In this document: one piece after another, positions 55,288 through 62,228 of the stretch
Numbering within the stretch: position 1 is the first letter of the stretch
Layout: each line of letters starts with the position of its first letter
Origin: Enterobacteriaceae bacterium RIT693
GTDB lineage: Bacteria; Pseudomonadota; Gammaproteobacteria; Enterobacterales; Enterobacteriaceae
NCBI GenBank assembly: GCA_009668225.1
Contig: WJYK01000013.1
Location: 52,841 to 116,840 of the forward strand
DNA length: 64,000 bases
Direction of reading: 5' to 3'
Translations under genes and position numbers: made by a program
Notes under the pieces: model-generated
The model's database searches: none
What the model was told of the DNA's origin: nothing
Seen by the model: only the letters and a program-made list of their open reading frames with translations

Positions 55288-56061
55288 ATGGCTGAAAATA
55301 AATTAAACGTAACGGATCTGCACAAACGCTACGGCGAACATGAAGTGCTCAAAGGGGTGTCACTGAAGGCTAACGCCGGAGATGTCATCAGCATCATCGG
55401 TTCGTCTGGCTCGGGCAAAAGTACCTTTTTGCGCTGCATTAACTTTCTCGAAAAACCGAGCGAAGGCACGATTGTGGTCAGCAACCAGAACATCAATCTG
55501 GTGCGGGATAAAGACGGCCAGCTCAAAGTGGCCGATAAAAACCAGCTGCGCCTGCTGCGCACCCGGCTGACGATGGTGTTCCAACACTTTAACCTGTGGA
55601 GCCACATGACGGTGCTGGAAAACGTGATGGAAGCGCCTATTCAGGTGCTGGGGCTGAGCAAGCAGGAATCGAAAGAGCGGGCGATTAAGTACCTGGCAAA
55701 AGTCGGCATCGACGAACGCCAGTACGTTAAATACCCGGTGCATCTGTCCGGTGGTCAGCAGCAGCGTGTTTCCATCGCCCGTGCGCTGGCGATGGAGCCA
55801 GAAGTGCTGCTGTTTGATGAGCCAACCTCGGCGCTTGACCCAGAGCTTGTGGGAGAAGTGCTGCGCATTATGCAGAAGCTGGCAGAAGAGGGGAAAACGA
55901 TGGTCGTTGTGACGCACGAGATGGATTTTGCCCGTCACGTGTCCAGCCACGTTATCTTCCTGCATCAGGGCCGTATTGAAGAAGAAGGCCCGCCGGCCGA
56001 GCTGTTCGGCAGCCCGAAAAGCGCTCGCCTGCAGCAGTTCCTTTCGGGTTCGCTGAAGTAA
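55288..56061 (+). CDS. hisP: Histidine/LAO ABC transporter ATPase HisP
   Basis: ATP-hydrolysing subunit, two copies per transporter. The 257-aa protein has Walker [11 protein letters not shown]-loop [16 protein letters not shown], signature LSGGQQQR, Walker [15 protein letters not shown] and the switch His in [13 protein letters not shown]. The ATG at 55288 follows hisM closely. It closes the hisJQMP operon; a palindromic repeat and the convergent regulator gene of the dal locus follow. Confidence 0.97.
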   Translation: MAENKLNVTDLHKRYGEHEVLKGVSLKANAGDVISIIGSSGSGKSTFLRCINFLEKPSEGTIVVSNQNINLVRDKDGQLKVADKNQLRLLRTRLTMVFQHFNLWSHMTVLENVMEAPIQVLGLSKQESKERAIKYLAKVGIDERQYVKYPVHLSGGQQQRVSIARALAMEPEVLLFDEPTSALDPELVGEVLRIMQKLAEEGKTMVVVTHEMDFARHVSSHVIFLHQGRIEEEGPPAELFGSPKSARLQQFLSGSLK

Positions 56062-56062
56062 T

Positions 56063-56102
56063 CCCTCACCCCTCTCCCTTTGGGAGAGGGCTGGGGTGAG
56101 GG
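56063..56102. repeat. GC-rich palindromic repeat between hisP and dalR
   Basis: CCCTCACCCCTCTCCCTTTG then GGAGAGGGCTGGGGTGAGGG. This is the most complete copy in the window: both the outer CCCTCACCCC/GGGGTGAGGG and the inner CTCTCCC/GGGAGAG parts pair. It lies one base after the hisP stop and 12 bases before the stop of the convergent gene. Confidence 0.85.
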
Positions 56103-56113
56103 TGAAGAATGCA

Positions 56114-57064
56114 TCACTCCTCGCCCAACAACCTCACCGCCGTACTCTCATCCGTCACCAGGCCTGACATCCAGCGGCCGGTCAATGCCGCCTTGATAGC
56201 AGCAAACTTACGCTCTCCGCCGGAAAAGGCGATGATCTTACGCGGGTTGTCGCTTTGCAGCGGCACGCTGGTCAGCAGGGCATCCAGTTCGCTGTAGACG
56301 CGCTGGCCGTCGTGGTTAAAGAAATGTCCCAGCATTTCACCGGCAACGCCCTGGCCGTGCAGCATGTTGACCTGCTCGTCGGTAATAAATCCTTCGGCAT
56401 TTAGCGGGCAGCCGATGTCCACTTCGCCAACGCCGAGAAACGCGACGTTGGCCGCCAGCGCCCGGTCGGTCACGCGCTGGTACACTTTGTGGCGGCACCA
56501 CATGTCGCGGTCTTCTTCGCTATCGGCATACAGCGGGGCGGGGATGAAAAAGTATTTACCCTGCATTTTCTCCGCCATTTTTAGCGGCATGTCATAGCGC
56601 GTCCCCGAGTCATCACGCGCAATTGCGCCAATCATCGATACGCAGTGGTGCTGCGGGCGTTCGACCCACGGCAGGACGTCGATGATTGAGCGCAGCGTTT
56701 TGCCGGAGCCAATGCCGAAGACCTGCGGCTGCTCGTCGGCGATAAACTGCGACATCACTTCGGCGCCTTCCACCGCCAGCATCTGCTGGATGGCCTCATC
56801 GTCCAGCCCTTCCGAGGGCACCACGCGGCAGATTTCCAGGCCGAAACGTTCCCGGACCTGCTGCGCCAGCTTCAGGCAGCGGGCAACCGGATGGGCGATT
56901 TTCACCGTCACCATACCCTGCTCGCGGGCGGAAGAAACCAGCCGCTGGGCGACCTGGCGAGAAATCCCCAGCTCACGGGCGATATCCTGCTGCGTCATGC
57001 CCGCCACGTAATACATCCAGGCGACGCGCGCGGCTTGCTCTTGTTTTTTCTCTTCTCTGCTCAT
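56114..57064 (-). CDS. dalR: SorC-family transcriptional regulator of the D-arabinitol operon
   Basis: The 316-aa protein has an N-terminal helix-turn-helix (VAGMTQQDIARELGISRQVA) and the C-terminal SorC sugar-binding domain (FGIGSGKTLRSIIDVLPWVE, FLGVGEVDIGCPLNAEGFIT). It is divergent from dalD, as DalR is in Klebsiella, so I assign it as regulator of dalDKT responding to D-arabinitol or a phosphorylated sugar. Several GGGCAAATG copies in the intergenic region are probable binding sites. The exact symbol is by analogy of context. Confidence 0.82.
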   Translation of the reverse strand: MSREEKKQEQAARVAWMYYVAGMTQQDIARELGISRQVAQRLVSSAREQGMVTVKIAHPVARCLKLAQQVRERFGLEICRVVPSEGLDDEAIQQMLAVEGAEVMSQFIADEQPQVFGIGSGKTLRSIIDVLPWVERPQHHCVSMIGAIARDDSGTRYDMPLKMAEKMQGKYFFIPAPLYADSEEDRDMWCRHKVYQRVTDRALAANVAFLGVGEVDIGCPLNAEGFITDEQVNMLHGQGVAGEMLGHFFNHDGQRVYSELDALLTSVPLQSDNPRKIIAFSGGERKFAAIKAALTGRWMSGLVTDESTAVRLLGEE

Positions 57065-57123
57065 GGCGGCACCTTATGACTCTTTGAAACGCATTCTACC
57101 CCGCGCGTGCTTCGTTGGTCATT

Positions 57124-57152
57124 GGGCAAAAGTCATTTTTATGGGCAAATGT
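57124..57152. promoter_or_regulatory. Two GGGCAAA(A/T)G copies near dalR, candidate operators
   Basis: GGGCAAAAGTC (57124) and GGGCAAATGTT (57143) are direct repeats 19 bases apart, 60-80 bases upstream of dalR. They share their sequence with the copy at 57212 and are likely binding sites for the SorC-type regulator. Confidence 0.5.
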
Positions 57153-57158
57153 TGTCGA

Positions 57159-57174
57159 TGTGAGTTTGATCTCA
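57159..57174. promoter_or_regulatory. CRP site in the dalR-dalD intergenic region
   Basis: TGTGA-GTTTGA-TCTCA matches the CRP consensus TGTGA-N6-TCACA at nine of ten conserved positions. It is centred about 92 bases before the dalD ATG, a position compatible with cAMP-dependent activation of the dal operon. Confidence 0.65.
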
Positions 57175-57211
57175 GAAAGTCGGGGCTGGCCGCAACTAGA
57201 CTATAACAAAC

Positions 57212-57239
57212 GGGCAAATGCCCTTTAAAATGACAAATG
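57212..57239. promoter_or_regulatory. GGGCAAATGCCC palindrome before dalD, candidate operator
   Basis: GGGCAAATGCCC is a 12-bp palindrome with two unpaired central bases; TGACAAATGC follows 19 bases after its start, repeating the spacing seen at 57124/57143. It lies 36 bases before the dalD start codon, close to the expected promoter. Confidence 0.5.
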
Positions 57240-57258
57240 CTTAATTATGAGGTGAATC

Positions 57259-58653
57259 ATGACGACGAAATCGGTATGGATGCATATTGGCGCAGGTTCT
57301 TTTCACCGTGCTCATCAGGCGTGGTATCTCAATCAACTGATCAAGCAGGGCGATGACGGCTGGAGTATTTCACTGGGCAACATCCGGAATGATGCCGGCG
57401 AGCTGCTGAGCCAGCTGGCGGCGCAGCACGGCGAATATGTGCTGGAAACCGTTACCCCGGAAGGCGAGCGTGCCTACGAAAAGATCTCTTCTATCCGCAA
57501 AGTACTGCCGTGGGATAAAGAGATTACTGCCCTGGTTGAAGAGGGCGCTAAAGCGTCGACCCGCGTGATTGCCTTCACCGTGACCGAAGCCGGGTACTAC
57601 CTCACCCCGCAGCATGAGCTGGACGTTAATCAGGCGGACGTCAAAGCCGATCTCGCCGGAAGCATTACTACGCTGTACGGCGCGCTGAGCCGCATTTTGC
57701 ATCATCGTATGAGCAACGGCGGCGAGCCGGTAACGCTGCTTAACTGCGATAACCTGCGCCACAACGGCGAACGCTTCCGCCACGGTTTCCTTTCGTTCCT
57801 GAAGGCAAAGGGCGACCTCGCTTTGTTTGACTGGGTGACCACCCATACCGTTTCGCCTAACACCATGGTTGACCGCATTACGCCACGCCCTACGGCGGAT
57901 ATTGCCCCGCGGGTGAAAGCGGCTACCGGGTTCGACGACAAAGTGCCGGTGATGGGAGAGTCCTTTATCCAGTGGGTTATTGAGGATGATTTTATTAACG
58001 GCCGTCCGGCGTTAGAGAACGTTGGTGTCGAAATGGTGAAATCCGTGCTGCCGTATGAAGAGGCAAAAATCCGCATTCTGAACGCCAGCCACAGCTGTAT
58101 TGCTTGGGCCGGCACGCTCACCGGCCTGAGCTACATCGATGAAAGCACCGTGCAGCAGCCGATTAAGCAGATGGCGTGGGATTACGTCACGGAAGATGTC
58201 ATTCCTTCGCTGTCACCCAGCCCGCTGGACCTGGCCGGGTATCGCGACGTTGTGCTGGCCCGCTTTAGCAATCCGTATATCAAAGATACCAACCAGCGCG
58301 TGGCGGCCGACGGCCTGTCCAAGATCCCCGGTTTTATCACGCCAACGTTGATTGAGTGCTACCAGCGAGGTGAGGAACCTGCGGCAACGGCGGTTCTGCC
58401 CGCCCTGTTCTTCCTGTTTCTGCAGCGTTGGGCGCAGGGCCAACTGCCTTACCAGTACCAGGACGGCGTAATGCAGGACGATGCTATTCGCGCCTTATTC
58501 GCTTCTCCTGAGCCGCTCAAGACCTTTGTCAGCGATGAAACCTTGTTTGCCGAACTCGCCCATTCCTCCGCTTTCCATGAGCTGATGGCGCGGACGGTCA
58601 CTCGGCTGGAAGCGTGGATCGCCTCTGTGCAGCAGCCGCTGACGACGGCTTAA
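57259..58653 (+). CDS. dalD: D-arabinitol 4-dehydrogenase
   Basis: Oxidises D-arabinitol to D-xylulose with NAD. The 464-aa protein is a long-chain polyol dehydrogenase of the mannitol dehydrogenase family: N-terminal nucleotide-binding [16 protein letters not shown], and the catalytic K-x5-N-x2-H motif in [16 protein letters not shown]. Other members of the family act on mannitol or fructuronate, but the following kinase and transporter and the divergent SorC regulator reproduce the Klebsiella dalDKT order. GAGGTGAATC precedes the ATG. dalK follows after 9 bp. Confidence 0.9.
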   Translation: MTTKSVWMHIGAGSFHRAHQAWYLNQLIKQGDDGWSISLGNIRNDAGELLSQLAAQHGEYVLETVTPEGERAYEKISSIRKVLPWDKEITALVEEGAKASTRVIAFTVTEAGYYLTPQHELDVNQADVKADLAGSITTLYGALSRILHHRMSNGGEPVTLLNCDNLRHNGERFRHGFLSFLKAKGDLALFDWVTTHTVSPNTMVDRITPRPTADIAPRVKAATGFDDKVPVMGESFIQWVIEDDFINGRPALENVGVEMVKSVLPYEEAKIRILNASHSCIAWAGTLTGLSYIDESTVQQPIKQMAWDYVTEDVIPSLSPSPLDLAGYRDVVLARFSNPYIKDTNQRVAADGLSKIPGFITPTLIECYQRGEEPAATAVLPALFFLFLQRWAQGQLPYQYQDGVMQDDAIRALFASPEPLKTFVSDETLFAELAHSSAFHELMARTVTRLEAWIASVQQPLTTA

Positions 58654-58662
58654 GGGGGCGCT

Positions 58663-60129
58663 ATGTATCTCGGAATCGATATCGGCACGTCCGAACTAAA
58701 GGCTTTGCTCATCGACGGGCAGGGCGAAATCCTGGGCTCTGCTCACGCGGCACTTACCGTTCAGCGCCCGCATCCGCACTGGGCTGAACAGGATCCTGAG
58801 GCCTGGTGGCAGGCGACGCAGCAGGTGGTTTCTACTCTGCGCCAGCAAAGACCCGATGCCTGGGCGCAGGTCCGCGCTATTGGCCTGTCCGGACAGATGC
58901 ACGGCGCGGTGCTGCTGGATAAACAGGGCCAGGTTTTGCGCCCTTGCATATTGTGGAACGACACACGCAGTGCAGATCAGTGCGTACAACTGACTGAGTT
59001 GCATCCGGAATTTCTGACCATCAGCGGCAACCTGGTGATGCCCGGTTTTACCGCCCCGAAGCTACGCTGGGTGGCGGAGCATGAACCGGAAATCTTTTCC
59101 CGCGTGGATAAGATTCTGCTGCCGAAAGATTACCTGCGCTGGCGGCTGAGCGATGAGTTTGTCTCTGACCCGTCAGACGCCGCCGGAACGCTGTGGCTCG
59201 ACGTGGCAAAGCGCGACTGGTCAGACAAACTGCTGGCGGCTACCGGGCTAACCCGCAGCCAGATGCCGCGGCTGGTGGAGGGCAGCGAAGTCAGCGCTGT
59301 TTTACGTTCCGCTCTGGCGACCGAGTGGGGGCTTAGCTCCGGCGTCAAAATCGCCGGCGGCGGCGGCGACAATGCCACCTCAGCGGTAGGCGTTGGCGCG
59401 GTCAATAACGGCGACGCGTTTATTTCGCTCGGCACGTCCGGCGTTATCTTCGTGGTTAACGACGAGCTGCAAACCCGGCCTGAATCCGGTGTGCATGCCT
59501 TTTGCCACGCTTTACCTCAGCGCTGGCACCAGATGAGCGTGATGCTCAGCGCCGCCAGCTGTCTGCGCTGGGTGTGCAATCTGCTGTCGGTCACTGAAAG
59601 CCAGCTCATGGAGGAGATGGCCGGGCTCAGCGACGAGCAGAAAAAGCATGCGCCTGTTTTCCTGCCTTATCTGTCAGGAGAGCGCACGCCGCACAACGAT
59701 GCTCACGCCATGGGGAGTTTCTTTGCGCTAAACCATGAAACTAACCGCGCCTTATTGGGGTATTCGGTGATTGAGGGCGTGACCTTTGGCCTGGCGGACG
59801 GCATGGCTGTGCTGGAGACGTCCCGTAGCCAGATTACCCAATGCAGCCTGACCGGCGGAGGCGCGCGCAGCGCCATCTGGGCGCAGCTGATTGCTGACGT
59901 GCTGGATGTGCCGATTGTGACGCATCCGGCCAGCTCTTCCGGCGCGCTCGGCGCAGCTCGTCTTGGCTGGCTGGCCGATGGTGGCGTGGAGGAGGTGGTT
60001 TGCCGCAAGCCTTCCGTCCAGCAGCGCTTCACGCCGTGCAAAGCCGCTCAGAGCGTGCTGCACCAGCGCTTATCCGTATTCCACCTGCTTTACCAACAAC
60101 AAAAAGCCGCTCGTAAGCTGCTGTCTTAA
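58663..60129 (+). CDS. dalK: D-xylulokinase of the D-arabinitol operon
   Basis: Phosphorylates D-xylulose to xylulose 5-phosphate, which enters the pentose phosphate pathway. The 488-aa FGGY-family kinase starts MYLGIDIGTSELKALLIDGQ and has GLSGQMHGAVLLDKQG and ILWNDTRSADQC, with the second signature LTGGGARSAIWAQLIADVLD. It is about the size of XylB. In this operon its substrate is the product of the dehydrogenase just upstream. Confidence 0.92.
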   Translation: MYLGIDIGTSELKALLIDGQGEILGSAHAALTVQRPHPHWAEQDPEAWWQATQQVVSTLRQQRPDAWAQVRAIGLSGQMHGAVLLDKQGQVLRPCILWNDTRSADQCVQLTELHPEFLTISGNLVMPGFTAPKLRWVAEHEPEIFSRVDKILLPKDYLRWRLSDEFVSDPSDAAGTLWLDVAKRDWSDKLLAATGLTRSQMPRLVEGSEVSAVLRSALATEWGLSSGVKIAGGGGDNATSAVGVGAVNNGDAFISLGTSGVIFVVNDELQTRPESGVHAFCHALPQRWHQMSVMLSAASCLRWVCNLLSVTESQLMEEMAGLSDEQKKHAPVFLPYLSGERTPHNDAHAMGSFFALNHETNRALLGYSVIEGVTFGLADGMAVLETSRSQITQCSLTGGGARSAIWAQLIADVLDVPIVTHPASSSGALGAARLGWLADGGVEEVVCRKPSVQQRFTPCKAAQSVLHQRLSVFHLLYQQQKAARKLLS

Positions 60130-60190
60130 CTGCCTGCCCGGCGGCTTTTGTCGCCGGGAACCCCTGTACCCGTGAACGAGGAAGAGTGTT

Positions 60191-61468
60191 ATGCAATCTA
60201 CACGCTACTGGTTTGGTTTACCTAAACATCTGCTGTGGGGATTTATCGCCATTGCCATCTTTATGAGCGGCGATGGTTTCGAGATGGCGTTCTTGTCTAA
60301 GCACATTACCGACATGGGCTTTACGCCCGCGCAATCGGCGATGGTGTTTACCCTGTATGGCCTTGCGGCGGGGCTGGCAGCCTGGGCTTCCGGCGTAGTG
60401 GCCGAGCTTATCACCCCGCAAAAAGCGATGCTGATTGGCTTTGTAACCTGGGTAGTCATGCATGCATTGTTTATGACGCTCGGCCTCGGGATGCGTAACT
60501 ACCCGCTGATGCTGCTGTTCTACGGCATTCGCGGTCTGGCCTATCCGCTGTTTATCTACTCCTTCATGTTGATGCTGGTGCAGGTGGTACCGCGTGAGAG
60601 GCTGGCGGCGGCGACCGGATGGTTCTGGGCTATGTACTCTATCGGTATCGGCGTGGTGGGGAGCTATCTGCCAAGCCTGACTATCCCGGCATTTGGCGAA
60701 ACGGGTACGCTGTGGATGGCCATTGCCTGGGTAACGGGCGGCGGGCTGATTGCCTTCTTCAGCCTGCGTAATGTGCCTGTTGACCGCTCGCGGGTCAATC
60801 TGCCGCTGCGCGAGAAAATGACGGAGATGTCGCGGGCGGCGACCATTCTGTTCAGCAACCGTGACGTATTTTATGCCTGCCTGATTCGCATTATCAATAC
60901 GCTGTCTCTGTTTGGCTTCGCGATAGTGATGCCGCTGCTGTTTGTTGATCGTCTCGGCTTCACGATTTCTGAATGGCTGCAGATTTGGGCGGTGTTCTTC
61001 TTTGTCACCATTTTCACCAATATCTTTTGGGGAATTATGGGGGAGTACATCGGTTGGATCCGCCAGGTGCGCTGGTTTGGCTGTTTAGGCATGGCGATTT
61101 CCAGCCTGACGTTTTATTACCTGCCGGTGTGGGTGGGGCATAACTTCTGGGTCGCGCTGATCCCGGCTGTGATGCTTGGCACTTTTGTCGCGGCGTTTGT
61201 GCCGATGACGGCGGTATTTCCGACTCTGGAGCCGCATCATCGCGGAGCAGCCATTTCCATTTATAACTTGTCGGCGGGAATGAGCAACTTTGTGGCGCCG
61301 GCTATCGCCTCGCTGATCCTGCCGTTCTTCGATATTGTGGGCGTGGTCTGGGCGTATACCGGGCTGTATCTGTTTGCGGGCGTGCTGACGTTTATTATCA
61401 AAGTCCCGCAGCCGAAGCGGGTGAAGGGTAAAGCTGGCGCGCGAAAGATGAGCACCGTAGAGCAATAG
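60191..61468 (+). CDS. dalT: D-arabinitol MFS transporter
   Basis: A 425-aa MFS protein with 12 predicted helices, beginning YWFGLPKHLLWGFIAIAIFM. It has FIYSFMLMLVQVVPRERLAA in the middle and a basic C-terminus (KRVKGKAGARKM). It resembles the Klebsiella polyol permeases DalT and RbtT. It probably imports D-arabinitol by proton symport. GAGGAAGAGTGTT gives a good ribosome-binding site. It is the last gene of the operon, followed by an intrinsic terminator. Confidence 0.9.
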   Translation: MQSTRYWFGLPKHLLWGFIAIAIFMSGDGFEMAFLSKHITDMGFTPAQSAMVFTLYGLAAGLAAWASGVVAELITPQKAMLIGFVTWVVMHALFMTLGLGMRNYPLMLLFYGIRGLAYPLFIYSFMLMLVQVVPRERLAAATGWFWAMYSIGIGVVGSYLPSLTIPAFGETGTLWMAIAWVTGGGLIAFFSLRNVPVDRSRVNLPLREKMTEMSRAATILFSNRDVFYACLIRIINTLSLFGFAIVMPLLFVDRLGFTISEWLQIWAVFFFVTIFTNIFWGIMGEYIGWIRQVRWFGCLGMAISSLTFYYLPVWVGHNFWVALIPAVMLGTFVAAFVPMTAVFPTLEPHHRGAAISIYNLSAGMSNFVAPAIASLILPFFDIVGVVWAYTGLYLFAGVLTFIIKVPQPKRVKGKAGARKMSTVEQ

Positions 61469-61477
61469 AAAAGAGTA

Positions 61478-61505
61478 AGCCGGGCGACAACCCCGGCTTT
61501 TTTGT
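61478..61505 (+). terminator. Terminator after dalT
   Basis: AAGCCGGG and CCCGGCTT form an 8-bp stem around CGACAAC followed by a T-run, 10 bases after the dalT stop. Confidence 0.92.
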
Positions 61506-61526
61506 TAGCGAATCACGTCCTAAAGA

Positions 61527-61563
61527 CCCCCTCTCCCTTCTAGGGAGAGGGATGGGGGGAGGG
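61527..61563. repeat. GC-rich palindromic repeat after dalT
   Basis: ACCCCCTCTCCCTTCTAGGG then AGAGGGATGGGGGGAGGG, a copy of the dispersed family with the core CCCTCTCCCT/AGGGAGAGGG type pairing. It lies 22 bases beyond the dalT terminator. From its end to 61771 (about 210 bp) I see only the promoter region of the next gene. Confidence 0.78.
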
Positions 61564-61771
61564 TAAATGGGACTTTGTCTCATCTTTGCAACACACTGCA
61601 AAAGCCAAAATATCTTTGGAAAACAACTCGCATCCTAGTCGCCAGCAGATTGTTTAACTTATTCCCTTTACGCTATAGTTAGCGCCGCTGTGGGATACCG
61701 CAGCCGGGCGTGAGAACCCGTTACTCTGAAGACGATACTGATACTGCGTATAATCTCAGGAGTTAAGCAAT

Positions 61772-62062
61772 ATGACGTTACCACATGACCCCTCATTTCT
61801 GTCTTTGCAAAAAGACTGGCATCCAGCTGATATCATTGCCGCATTGAGAAAGAAAGGCACATCTCTGGCCGCTGTTTCACGCGCCTCAGGCCTAAGTTCA
61901 TCCACGTTAGCCAATGCCCTTACACGACCATGGCCAAAAGGTGAAATGCTGATTAGCCAGGCTGTTGGCGTTCCTGCTCCGATAATATGGCCTAGTCGAT
62001 ATTTTGATCCTGATACTCAAGAGCCGATTGATAGGCCGATGAGATCACAGGGCAAAGTGTAG
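61772..62062 (+). CDS. SfsB/Ner-like transcriptional regulator
   Basis: A 96-aa DNA-binding protein of the Ner family: DWHPADIIAALRKKGTSLAA followed by SRASGLSSSTLANALTRPWP forms the helix-turn-helix, and VIWPSRY-like sequence (IIWPSRYFDPDTQEPIDRP) closes the domain. It resembles E. coli SfsB (Nlp) and the Ner repressors of Mu-like phages. The usual enterobacterial sfsB lies next to ispB and murA, so this is probably an extra copy. CAGGAGTTAAGCAAT gives a good start. It stands just before the AT-rich DNA on the right and could be a regulator carried with it or a core gene at the junction. Confidence 0.85.
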   Translation: MTLPHDPSFLSLQKDWHPADIIAALRKKGTSLAAVSRASGLSSSTLANALTRPWPKGEMLISQAVGVPAPIIWPSRYFDPDTQEPIDRPMRSQGKV

Positions 62063-62228
62063 TTTTGTCACTTCATAGTGGCACTTGGCTGTTAAGAAAA
62101 GACAAATAATGGATTTCTAGACTAGATGTGGTGGGGCAGCAGTCTCGCCATAAACTACTAATAATGATAGGGGGATTTTTTTGACATTTTGATATTCTTT
62201 GATCTTATTTTTTATTCTGAGAAGAAAA

